A stretch of DNA of 6,462 nt from Desulfobacteraceae bacterium UBA5852 (GCA_002432195.1 DJGG01000149.1:14720-21181), one strand, 5' to 3'; positions 1 through 6,343 are shown, counted from the stretch's first letter. Made by a program: numbers and translations. The notes: generated by a model not told the origin, from the sequence alone.

Positions 1-51
1 CAATCCCGCCGTCGGCGGGACATTTCGGCCTGAGGCGCAGTTTATCCACAG
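1..51. repeat. Left copy of a 51-bp intergenic repeat with hairpin
   Basis: This stretch is an inverted copy of 5916-5966: aligned without gaps to its reverse complement, 47 of 51 positions match. It contains a perfect hairpin at 4-20 (TCCCGCC, loop GTC, GGCGGGA) and a conserved end with TTATCCACA at 42-50. It begins at the window edge, so it may extend further left; the right copy belongs to a unit of about 148 bp. It lies 4 bases past the stop codon of the SleB-like gene, so the hairpin would sit in that transcript's 3' end and could slow or end transcription, or protect the RNA. There is no U-tract, so it is not a classical intrinsic terminator. The repeat is seen directly; the role is inferred. 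Confidence 0.85.
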
Positions 52-55
52 CCTG

Positions 56-736
56 CTAGTGGGCCTTCTGGCGGTTCGGTTTGTAGAAGATATGCTCGCC
101 GATCTCGATTGTCCGGATATATTCCGCGGACCAGCTGGGAGAAACGTCCTGATGGTGGAAATACAAGGCCCCACCGGTTCGGTCCGCAAGTTGGCGGTTG
201 AGCGCCTTGCGCGCCAATTCCTTGGCGGTGGCGTAGGATTTCTCCTCCTCGGCGTCGTCCGAACGGCCATCGCACCACCAGGAGAACTGACAGGCGCCCT
301 CCTCGCGGCCCTGCTGGACGACGCCGCAGATGGTGTTGGGAAAGCCGTCGTGGCCCAGCCGGTTCATGACGACATTGGCCACGGCCTCCATGCCGGCCTG
401 CCCATCGCCCCGGGATTCCCAGTAGATGGTGCGGGCCAGGCAGGTGATCGCATCGTCCAGGGGTTCCTCTCCGGCCGGATCCACCGCCTGGGCTTCGGAC
501 TTCGTGATGACCTCGGCGGGGGTCGGGAGCGCCTTGCTGCCCTCGGCCGCCGCCTTCTGCTCAAGCACTCCCGCCTTGCTCTCGGCGGCCGCCGCCTTCT
601 GGGCCGGGTCGGCCGCCATCGCCTGGCCCACGACAAGGCTCGCCGCAAGACCGGCCGCCAGCCATATCCGGCGCAGGGGCGCGTGCCATGCCGGGAATGC
701 CCCTAACCGCGTTTTCGGATGCTTCGAGAAGGTCAT
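56..736 (-). CDS. Exported SleB-type cell-wall hydrolase (Hydrolase_2 family)
   Basis: The 226-residue product is a predicted peptidoglycan hydrolase of the SleB/CwlJ (Hydrolase_2) family, whose members cleave the glycan strand. Residues about 22-41 form a signal peptide with a basic stretch (LRR), a hydrophobic core and a likely cut after AMA, so the enzyme should act in the periplasm. Residues 42-90 are an Ala/Glu/Lys-rich linker. The catalytic domain runs from about 95 to 220: it opens with ARTIYWESRG, where Glu107 is the expected catalytic acid, continues with a VANVVMNR helix and the family-typical CQFSWWCDG (149-157), and ends with an ALYFHH...W segment. Four cysteines (99, 137, 149, 155) could form disulfides. 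The ATG is preceded by GAGGA at a 5-base spacing. The stop of the MBL gene is only 21 bp upstream, so co-transcription is likely. In spore formers SleB acts in germination; in a Gram-negative cell a general wall-remodelling role is more likely. The family is confident, the physiological role is not. Confidence 0.9.
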   Translation of the reverse strand: MTFSKHPKTRLGAFPAWHAPLRRIWLAAGLAASLVVGQAMAADPAQKAAAAESKAGVLEQKAAAEGSKALPTPAEVITKSEAQAVDPAGEEPLDDAITCLARTIYWESRGDGQAGMEAVANVVMNRLGHDGFPNTICGVVQQGREEGACQFSWWCDGRSDDAEEEKSYATAKELARKALNRQLADRTGGALYFHHQDVSPSWSAEYIRTIEIGEHIFYKPNRQKAH

Positions 737-757
737 GGAGATCCTCGCGGACGGCTT

Positions 758-1519
758 TCACTTTTCGATGGATAAAATGACCACCGGGACGGAGGCCTTT
801 TCCTTGAAGCGCCGGGCGTCGGACAGGGACCCGATGCCCTCCCCCACGTGCATGGGCACGGCCACCTTTGGCCCTATGGCCGCGGCGGCTTCCGCGGCTT
901 CCTCGGCGGTCATGACATAGGTTCCGCTGACCGGCAGCAGCGCGACATCCGGGTGCAGGTCCTTCATCTCCGGAATAAGATCCGAATCACCGGCATGGTA
1001 GATGGCCACCCCCTGGACGGTGACGATGTACCCCACATAGCCCGCCGCCTGGGGATGGAAGGGCACCCCCGGGCTGCGGAACTTGTTGACGTTGTAAGCC
1101 GGGACGGCCTTGATCGCCACCCCTTTGACCGTCAACTCGTCCCCCGGCTTGACGATGCGGATCTCCCCGGAAAGCTTTGCGGCGGCCGTGGCCACGGTCA
1201 CGATGACGGTATCCGCCTTCCGGATCCTGGCCACATCCTCCGGAGAGGCATGGTCCATGTGATCATGGGTGATCAGGATCAGGTCGGCCTTGGGCCCCTC
1301 CTTGAGCCGGTAGGGATCCACATAGATCACGATCCCGTCCCCGTCGATCCGGAAGCTGTCATGCCCCAGCCAATGGATGTTGGATGTCAGTCGTCGCATC
1401 TCGGCCTCCTCCGCTCCCCTGGGGGAAATCCCCCGGGCTTGCCCCGGAAACAGGCAGGGTATGGCCACCAGCACCAGAACGCCCACCGCCCGCGATAGGA
1501 ACCTTGTGACCAGGCGCAT
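758..1519 (-). CDS. Exported MBL-fold metal-dependent hydrolase (UlaG-like/Lactamase_B_3)
   Basis: The product has 253 residues and the metallo-beta-lactamase fold of the UlaG/UPF0173 branch. The metal-binding motif HxHxDH is at 85-90 (THDHMDH), followed by HAGDSD (175-180, Asp178 bridging the metals) and His224 in VPMHVGEG. All expected ligands are present, so a dinuclear-metal hydrolase is likely; the substrate cannot be told from sequence. WLGHDSFRI (50-58) and VDPY (67-70) are typical of the start of this subfamily. Unlike most UlaG-like proteins, which are cytoplasmic, it has an N-terminal signal peptide (basic MRLVTRFLSR, a hydrophobic stretch to about residue 25, possible cleavage after QARG), so export is predicted. 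The start is supported by AGGAGG at 1528-1533, 8 bases before the ATG. The next gene, for the SleB-like hydrolase, follows after 21 bp, suggesting an operon and perhaps a shared envelope role. Confidence 0.9.
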   Translation of the reverse strand: MRLVTRFLSRAVGVLVLVAIPCLFPGQARGISPRGAEEAEMRRLTSNIHWLGHDSFRIDGDGIVIYVDPYRLKEGPKADLILITHDHMDHASPEDVARIRKADTVIVTVATAAAKLSGEIRIVKPGDELTVKGVAIKAVPAYNVNKFRSPGVPFHPQAAGYVGYIVTVQGVAIYHAGDSDLIPEMKDLHPDVALLPVSGTYVMTAEEAAEAAAAIGPKVAVPMHVGEGIGSLSDARRFKEKASVPVVILSIEK

Positions 1520-1554
1520 CGTTTTCCCCTCCTTTTGTTATGCCGGTGAGGACA

Positions 1555-1574
1555 GAAGTCAAAAAAAAGACTTC
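1555..1574. repeat. Inverted repeat with an A8/T8 loop upstream of the MBL gene
   Basis: Two perfect 6-base arms, GAAGTC and GACTTC, are separated by eight A (plus strand). It lies 35 bp upstream of the MBL start codon. On the minus strand the T8 run and right arm create TTTGACTTC, giving a -35-like TTGACT. The best -10-like hexamer 16 bases on (TAACAA) matches the consensus weakly and nearly touches the Shine-Dalgarno sequence, so a promoter exactly here is doubtful. It could be a protein-binding palindrome or a chance structure. It is not a standard terminator in either direction, because no T-run follows the second arm. Confidence 0.4.
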
Positions 1575-1768
1575 GCCCCTTCCCCTCAGGACGCGGCCAC
1601 CTCCCCTGGGATTGGACGGTCTGGCCGGCGCCGCCGCCTGTGGAGACGGGATTGCATCAAATCGCCAAGGCCATGGGATTCAGGCCATCCGCGGGCCGCG
1701 GCATCCAGACAGAGGCCGATCCCGTCCCGCCCGGCCGAATGCGCATCGCGGCCGCTTCCGCATGGGCT

Positions 1769-3727
1769 TCAGGGTTCCTGGCGTCCCCCCAGGTGGCGGG
1801 CCAGGAAGTCCTCGATCAGGCGGTAATAGGTGAGGCGGTTTTTGGGTCCCACGATCCAGTGCCCCTCGTCCGGGAAGCTGTGGCTTTCCACTGGCTTGCC
1901 GGCCTTTTCGAGTGCCTGGATCATTTTGGTGGATTGCTCCAGATCCACCCGCTGGTCCTCGGCGCCGTACACGATCAACAGGGGGCGCACCACCTGGTCG
2001 GCCTTGAACAGGGGGGATTTTTCCTTCATCCGGGCCAGATCGGCGGCGATTTCGCAATCCCCGAAAAATTTCTTGAGCATCCATGCGCGGGGCCGGGTCC
2101 ACATCAGGGCGGCCAGATCGCTCGGACCGAAGCCGTCGATCCCGCAGGCGAACACTTCCGGGGAGTCGCTCAGCCCCACCAGGGCGGCATAGCCGCCATA
2201 GCTGTTTCCCATGATGGCGATCCGGCCGGGATCGGCGATCCCCTGGCCCACTGCCCATTGCACGGCATCCAGGAGATCCTCCTGCATCCGGGCGCCGAAC
2301 TCCTTCCAGCCGGCTTCCAGGAAAGCCCGGCCGTAGCCCGAGGATCCGCGGAAATTGATTTGCAGCACGGCATAACCGCGGTTGGCCAGGAACTGCACCT
2401 CGGGATCGAAGTCATAGCGATCCCGGCTCCAGGGGCCGCCGTGCACCAGCAGCACCATGGGCAACCCGCGCTCCGGCACCCCTTTCGGACAGGTCAGGTA
2501 CCCCCGGAGCGGCAACCCGTCCCGGCTGGTGAGGGCCACCGGCCGGGTTTCCGCCAGCGCCGCCGCCTCGCTTGCACCGATTCCCAGGTCCAGCAATTGC
2601 AGTTCCTGGCGCGCCACATCCAGCAAGTAATAAGCGCTCTGGGTTGCCGCGTAGGCCCTCAAGACCAGCAATCGCTCCTCGCGGTCGCTGCTGACGATCC
2701 GGAAGTCGTGAAAGCCCGCGGCGGCCATGGCCGCCAGCAAAGGCGCGTAGGCCGCCTTCTGGTCCTCGTACAGGAAGATGAACTCCGGGTAGCCGGGTTC
2801 CACCGCCACGCCGAGCGCCTGGTAATTGACATCGCTCACGTAGGCCGTGGTCACGTCCACCTCGGGGTGGGCGTACACCACCTCTTCCCGTCCAGTGTCC
2901 AGATCGAAGCGCACCAGGGCGATCCTGTCCCGCTGGCGGTTGGAAAGCGCCCAGAGGGTGCGGCCCTCCCCGTCCAGCACCAGGCCCGTGAAGTCGTCAT
3001 CCAGAGCGAGCGTCGCCCGTTCCTCCCAGGTATCCGTGGCGGGGGCGTATACTTCCAGGGACCGCTTGCCGGCGTCCTCGGCCCGGCGTTCCCGGGCCAC
3101 CAGGCGCCCGTCGCGGTCGGCAAACCACTCCGTGACATCGCCCGGGTTGACGGCCACGATCTCCTTCTCGCGGCGGTTGAGCCCCACGCGGCAATAGTCA
3201 TAGCCGGTGGAGTCCCGGTCGTTCATGAGCACGAACACGTGTTCCGGATCGGCCGGCGGAACAGTGTGCAGGTAGGCCCGCTTTTCGGAGGTCATGAACC
3301 CATCGAAGCTGGTGATTTCGAGGGGAGCGGCTCTTGGCTGCAGGCCGTCGAAGGCGAAGAGCCGGTAGTTCTCCTTGCCGCGCGAAGGAGCACGCACGAT
3401 GAAATTGCGGCTGTTCTGAGCCCAGCGGAAGCTGCCGATGCGCCATCCCTGCGCCTGGATGCGGTGCACCTGCGCCTCCCCCAGGACCTTGAAGTGGATC
3501 GTCGGCCGGTCCATGTACGTTTCGATCCAGGCGAGTCGGGTGCCGTCCGGCGAAATTTTGTACCCGGTGGTCTTGCTCGGAGGGTAGAAAAGCCTTTCCG
3601 CCGGAATCAACGGCGGCAGGTCGGCCCCCTGCAGGCTGGGGTGCAGGGGGCGCGGCGGGCGCGGCGCGGCACAGCCCGCCAGGGCGACGGCCAGCAGCAG
3701 GACGATCCGAAACCGGCAGGTGCGCAA
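1769..3727 (-). CDS. S9-family (prolyl oligopeptidase-type) serine peptidase, predicted lipoprotein
   Basis: From the TTG at 3727 the product is 652 residues. It starts with a short lipoprotein signal (RTCRFRIVLLLAVALAGC): lipobox LAGC with Cys19 as the lipidation site, then a Pro/Arg-rich tether. Residues about 45-385 look like the beta-propeller of S9 peptidases, with blade-like segments such as YKISPDGTRLAWIE. The C-terminal alpha/beta-hydrolase domain (about 395-650) has HGGPW (429-433, oxyanion region), NFRGSSGYGR, the nucleophile elbow GNSYGG (Ser509), Asp591 in YGAEDQR and His623 in DEGHW, so the triad is complete. Family members remove or release short peptides; here the site would be periplasmic, membrane-anchored. 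The DPP-IV/acylaminoacyl-peptidase branch is likely, but exact specificity is not readable. The frame stays open upstream to another TTG at 3898, but only the 3727 start has a good ribosome site and puts the signal peptide at the N-terminus. It lies 182 bp after E1 beta, so it is probably its own transcription unit. Confidence 0.92.
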   Translation of the reverse strand: MRTCRFRIVLLLAVALAGCAAPRPPRPLHPSLQGADLPPLIPAERLFYPPSKTTGYKISPDGTRLAWIETYMDRPTIHFKVLGEAQVHRIQAQGWRIGSFRWAQNSRNFIVRAPSRGKENYRLFAFDGLQPRAAPLEITSFDGFMTSEKRAYLHTVPPADPEHVFVLMNDRDSTGYDYCRVGLNRREKEIVAVNPGDVTEWFADRDGRLVARERRAEDAGKRSLEVYAPATDTWEERATLALDDDFTGLVLDGEGRTLWALSNRQRDRIALVRFDLDTGREEVVYAHPEVDVTTAYVSDVNYQALGVAVEPGYPEFIFLYEDQKAAYAPLLAAMAAAGFHDFRIVSSDREERLLVLRAYAATQSAYYLLDVARQELQLLDLGIGASEAAALAETRPVALTSRDGLPLRGYLTCPKGVPERGLPMVLLVHGGPWSRDRYDFDPEVQFLANRGYAVLQINFRGSSGYGRAFLEAGWKEFGARMQEDLLDAVQWAVGQGIADPGRIAIMGNSYGGYAALVGLSDSPEVFACGIDGFGPSDLAALMWTRPRAWMLKKFFGDCEIAADLARMKEKSPLFKADQVVRPLLIVYGAEDQRVDLEQSTKMIQALEKAGKPVESHSFPDEGHWIVGPKNRLTYYRLIEDFLARHLGGRQEP

Positions 3728-3733
3728 GGTCAG

Positions 3734-3738
3734 CCTCC
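3734..3738 (-). promoter_or_regulatory. Ribosome binding site that fixes a TTG start
   Basis: On the minus strand GGAGG lies 6 bases before a TTG codon at 3725-3727. Starting there places the hydrophobic signal core and LAGC lipobox at the extreme N-terminus. The upstream in-frame candidates (TTG at 3898, ATG at 3889) show no Shine-Dalgarno sequence and would bury the signal behind more than 50 residues of low-complexity sequence. Confidence 0.75.
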
Positions 3739-3909
3739 GGGCAGAAGGGCGTGTGGCGTCGCCGGCACATTCGACCGGCGGGGTCAGCGGGGTAAAAGGG
3801 CCGGAAACCAGGTCAATCGCCGAGGCCGGTGGTGGAACCGTGCGCCGGCCCAATGCAGCATACGCCGATCGTCCCACCGAGGATTCCATGCGCGACAACC
3901 AGCGTCCGT

Positions 3910-4887
3910 CTACAGGATTTCCCTTACCGCCGCCATCAGCTTCTCCGCGCTGGGCAGGTAAAAGCGCTCCAGGGGCGGGCTGGCCGGCACCGGGATGTCC
4001 GGCCCGGTTACGCGCCGCAGGGGCGCTTGCAGGTGGGCAAAGGCCTCTTCCATGACGACGGCGGCCACTTCACCGGCAAAGCCGCCGGTGCGCGTGGCCT
4101 CGTGCAGCACCACCAGGCGACCGGTCTTGCGCACCGAGGCCAGCAGGGTCTCCTTGTCCATGGGCACCAGGGTGCGCAGATCGACGACCTCCATCCCGAT
4201 GTTCTCCCGGGCCAGCTGGTCGGCCGCCTCCAGGGCCACCCCCACCATCTTGGACCAGGTCACCACGGTGACATCCTTGCCCGGCCGCTTGACCTCGGCT
4301 TGCCCGATGGGGATCATGACCTCCTCCTCGGGAACCGGTCCGGGAACGAAGTAAAGCGCCAGGTCTTCAATGAAGATAACGGGGTTCGGGTCCCGGATCG
4401 CGGACTTGAGCAGCCCCTTGGCATCGGCGGGGGTGGAGGGCATGACCACCTTCAGCCCGGGGCAGTGGGCCGCCCAGGCCTCCAGGTTATGGGAGTGCTG
4501 GCACCCGGCGCCGAAACCGGCGCCGGATTTCATGCGCACCACCAGGGGAAAGGAGGACTTGCCCCCCGAGAGGTAGCGCAATTTGGCGGCGTGGTTGACG
4601 ATCATGTCCGAGGCCAGGGTAAAAAACGGGTTGAACATGATCTCCACCACGGGCCGCAGGCCGGCCACGGCCGCGCCCACGGCCAACCCGGCGATGGCCG
4701 CCTCGGAAACGGGCGTATCCTTCACCCGCCCGGCGCCGAAGTCCTTCAACAGGCCGGCGGTGGGCAGCAGCGGGCTGTGGTGGATGCCCACGCCGATTCC
4801 CTCCCCGGCCAGGAACACATCGGGGTCCCGGAGCATTTCTTCCCGGAGCGCCTGATTGATGGCCTGCCCCATTCTCAATGTCTGCAT
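3910..4887 (-). CDS. 2-oxoacid/acetoin dehydrogenase E1 component, beta subunit
   Basis: The 325-residue product is the transketolase-like beta subunit of a thiamine-diphosphate-dependent E1 (family of PdhB, AcoB and BkdA2), of normal length. The N-terminal pyrimidine-binding domain (about 1-180) has GQAINQALREEM, the DTPVSE motif with Glu62 as the residue expected to activate the cofactor, and QHSHNLEAW with the conserved His131, followed by HCPGLKVVMPSTPADAKGLL. The C-terminal transketolase domain (about 195-320) has DVTVVTWSKMV, VVDLRTLVPMD and KTGRLVVLHEA. The usual GEDVG near residue 28 reads GEGIG. Together with alpha it would decarboxylate a 2-oxoacid or cleave acetoin and pass the acyl group to a lipoyl E2. 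Sequence style is closest to acetoin/pyruvate types, but the substrate is not determined. AGGAAGG precedes the ATG at good spacing. It starts 33 bp after the alpha stop, so the two are surely co-transcribed. No E2 or E3 gene follows. Confidence 0.93.
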   Translation of the reverse strand: MQTLRMGQAINQALREEMLRDPDVFLAGEGIGVGIHHSPLLPTAGLLKDFGAGRVKDTPVSEAAIAGLAVGAAVAGLRPVVEIMFNPFFTLASDMIVNHAAKLRYLSGGKSSFPLVVRMKSGAGFGAGCQHSHNLEAWAAHCPGLKVVMPSTPADAKGLLKSAIRDPNPVIFIEDLALYFVPGPVPEEEVMIPIGQAEVKRPGKDVTVVTWSKMVGVALEAADQLARENIGMEVVDLRTLVPMDKETLLASVRKTGRLVVLHEATRTGGFAGEVAAVVMEEAFAHLQAPLRRVTGPDIPVPASPPLERFYLPSAEKLMAAVREIL

Positions 4888-4920
4888 GCCGGCCTTCCTT
4901 TCATGTGGGAAACGTCCTCT

Positions 4921-5883
4921 TCAGGCGAAGACATCCTCGAGGGCTTCGTGGGGTTCGGGATAGGGGCTCTCCTCGGCAAAGCGGATGGCCTCCTGGACGA
5001 TGGCCGCGATGTCGCTTTCCATAGCCTGCAGCGCTTCCGCGCCGATCAGCCCCTGGGCGAGCATTTCGGCGCGCAGTTTGGGGATGGGGCACGTCGCCTG
5101 CCAGGCCGCGATCTCTTCCTTGGGCTGGTAGAGCTGGAGGTCGCTTTCCCCGTGGCCCCGCCAGCGGTAGGTCTTGTACTCGATGAGGGTCGGCCCTTCG
5201 CCGGCCACGGCGCGCGCCCGGGCTTCCGAGGCCGATGTGTAGACCGCCAGGGCATCGTTGCCGTCCACCACCACCCCCGGCATGGCATATCCGGCCGCGC
5301 GGTCGGCGATGTTCGGCGCCCGGGTGTGTTCCTCGAACCGCTGGGCCCCGGCGTAGAGATTGTTTTCGCACACGAAGATCACGGGAAGCGCCCAGAGGCT
5401 CGCCAGGTTCAGGGCTTCGTGGAAGGAGCCCTCGTTGGTCGCGCCGTCCCCGATGAAGCAGACGGTGACGGCCTTCTCCTGCCGGTACTGCTGGGCAAAG
5501 GCCCTGCCCACGGCGATGGGCGGACCCCCGCCGACCACGGTGGTCGTGCAGGGGGCGTTGACCTCGGGCACCGCCAGGTGCAGGGTCCCGCTCTTGCCCT
5601 TGTTGCACCCGGTGCGTTTGCCGAAGATTTCGGCCATCAGGGCTTTCGGGTCGGCCCCCTTGGCCAGCAGGTGGCTATGGCTGCGGTGATTGGAGATGAT
5701 CGCATCCTGCGGTTGAAGGGCGGCGCAGACCCCCGCGCCCACGGCCTCCTGCCCCGTGCACAGGATCATCATGCCGGGGATTTTGCCTTCGATTTGGCAC
5801 AGCTCCGTGAGCGCCTCCTCGAACCTACGGGCCAGCAGCAGCGACCGCAGCATTTCCAGCTTTTTCGCCTTGGGTATGGGCAT
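4921..5883 (-). CDS. 2-oxoacid/acetoin dehydrogenase E1 component, alpha subunit
   Basis: The 320-residue product is the alpha subunit of a thiamine-diphosphate-dependent E1. The cofactor-binding signature starts with GDG (145-147) and ends with NN (174-175), with GSFHEALNLASLWALPVIF between. Other family marks are GQEAVGAG (45-51), HRSHSHLLAKG (66-76) and YRWRGHGESD (239-248) with the expected active-site His244. The HRxHxHxxAKG style and the GGGPPIAVG segment (118-126) resemble acetoin dehydrogenase AcoA more than mitochondrial-type PdhA, where YR.H is usual; this is a judgement from memory of the family. The ATG at 5883 is chosen because AGGAGG lies 4 bases upstream and the protein then begins as family members do. 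The frame stays open a further 106 codons upstream, but that stretch runs through the structured repeat, looks unlike protein, and is rejected. The beta subunit gene follows after 33 bp. Confidence 0.93.
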   Translation of the reverse strand: MPIPKAKKLEMLRSLLLARRFEEALTELCQIEGKIPGMMILCTGQEAVGAGVCAALQPQDAIISNHRSHSHLLAKGADPKALMAEIFGKRTGCNKGKSGTLHLAVPEVNAPCTTTVVGGGPPIAVGRAFAQQYRQEKAVTVCFIGDGATNEGSFHEALNLASLWALPVIFVCENNLYAGAQRFEEHTRAPNIADRAAGYAMPGVVVDGNDALAVYTSASEARARAVAGEGPTLIEYKTYRWRGHGESDLQLYQPKEEIAAWQATCPIPKLRAEMLAQGLIGAEALQAMESDIAAIVQEAIRFAEESPYPEPHEALEDVFA

Positions 5884-5887
5884 GGGG

Positions 5888-5893
5888 CCTCCT
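5888..5893 (-). promoter_or_regulatory. Ribosome binding site fixing the E1 alpha start
   Basis: AGGAGG on the minus strand, 4 bases before the ATG at 5883. It decides between this start and an open upstream extension reaching 6201. Confidence 0.75.
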
Positions 5894-5915
5894 GTCCTGG
5901 GGTTGCCTGATGCGC

Positions 5916-6063
5916 CTGTGGATAAACTGCATCTCGGGCCGAAAGGTCCCGCCGACGGCGGGATTGCGACCCTCGCGAAAATGCTCACAACCCTTAGGGT
6001 TGGCTCGCGCTTTTCCCGTCGGGCCGCGCCTTGCCATCCGGCCCGATACTTGTTTATCCGCAG
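5916..6063. repeat. 148-bp structured element with terminal inverted repeats (MITE/REP-like)
   Basis: The ends are CTGTGGATAAAC (5916-5927) and GTTTATCCGCAG (6052-6063), inverted repeats matching at 11 of 12 positions (13 of 14 if one outer pair is skewed in, 5914-5927 with 6052-6065). Between them lie three independent perfect hairpins: TCCCGCC/GGCGGGA with loop GAC (5947-5963); CAACCC/GGGTTG with loop TTA (5988-6002), enclosed by an outer CGCGA/TCGCG pair (5974-5978, 6005-6009); and TCGGGCC/GGCCCGA with a 14-base loop (6019-6046). The first 51 bp recur, inverted, at 1-51. It begins 33 bp upstream of the E1 alpha start codon, so if transcription starts upstream the whole unit would be in the leader and fold as a multi-branched RNA. 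It encodes no plausible protein. A non-autonomous mobile repeat or a structured RNA/regulatory leader are both possible. Confidence 0.6.
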
Positions 6064-6065
6064 GC

Positions 6066-6289
6066 TGTTATGCGCGGATGCGTTCCGGAATTGCCCCGGC
6101 GTGACGAGCGCCGAGGGAGTCCAGGCATCAATCTCGAACAATTTATCGGATTTTTCAAGGCGGGATAACGGCCATGGGCGGTCGAGATGGGGTCGAAGCA
6201 TAGGATGCTACTGGGAACGCCTCGTTAAAAGGCCGAAATCAGGCGGAGGCGGATGTCAAACCGCAGGCAACCGGCTGGTTGTCGCGGAT
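6066..6289. other. Non-coding spacer upstream of the structured element
   Basis: Together with the flanking elements this makes a stretch of nearly 580 bp (5884-6462) without a confident gene. Within this part I see no RNA gene, no complete sigma-70 promoter and no long repeat, only a short palindrome (TTCCGGAA, 6083-6090) and the TTGACA noted separately. An open minus-strand frame continuing upstream of E1 alpha to 6201 crosses part of it but lacks a ribosome site and family similarity. Confidence 0.5.
6254..6259 (-). promoter_or_regulatory. Possible -35 element (TTGACA) upstream of the E1 genes
   Basis: On the minus strand a perfect TTGACA is present, 31 bp downstream of the LacI-type palindrome. 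No convincing -10 hexamer is seen 16-18 bases further on; the nearest AT-rich stretch (TTTTAA) is about 23 bases away. It would leave a leader of more than 300 bases before E1 alpha. It is recorded only as a candidate. Confidence 0.2.
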
Positions 6290-6305
6290 TGGGAAACGTT
6301 TCCCA
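6290..6305. promoter_or_regulatory. 16-bp perfect palindrome, LacI-family operator type
   Basis: TGGGAAACGTTTCCCA reads identically on both strands. The AAACGTTT core with a central CG and symmetric G/C flanks is the hallmark of operators for LacI/GalR-family repressors (for example PurR-type sites). It lies about 400 bp upstream of the E1 alpha start and 158 bp from the right edge, so it may control the E1 genes or a gene beyond the window. No LacI-family gene is in the window. The palindrome is certain; the regulator is inferred. Confidence 0.6.
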
Positions 6306-6343
6306 CGCCGAGATGGGGGCAAAAGACTTTTTGGAGATGGGTT

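Noticed and set aside
4..20. Intrinsic terminator for the SleB-like gene
   Set aside because: The hairpin is perfect but no U-run follows in the minus direction, and the same hairpin recurs upstream of E1 alpha, so it is treated as part of the repeat.
3728..3898. Upstream extension of the S9 peptidase to a TTG at 3898
   Set aside because: No Shine-Dalgarno sequence there or at the ATG at 3889, and it would put the lipobox signal far from the N-terminus.
3728..3909. Promoter for the S9 peptidase (TTGACC followed by an AT-poor stretch)
   Set aside because: A TTGACC is present on the minus strand, but no acceptable -10 hexamer lies at the right distance.
1640..3961. A 773-codon plus-strand open frame opposite the S9 peptidase
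   Set aside because: It lies antisense to a gene with complete catalytic motifs. Its translation is His/Gln/Gly/Pro-rich with no recognisable domain, as expected of a GC-rich antisense shadow.
3829..5910. A 693-codon plus-strand open frame opposite E1 alpha and beta
   Set aside because: Same reasoning: the minus strand carries clear E1 motifs, and the antisense product is His/Gly-rich without known domains.
5884..6201. Upstream extension of the E1 alpha reading frame by 106 codons
   Set aside because: It runs through the repeat and its hairpins, has no ribosome site at its start, and would add residues unlike any E1 alpha N-terminus. The ATG at 5883 has AGGAGG in place.
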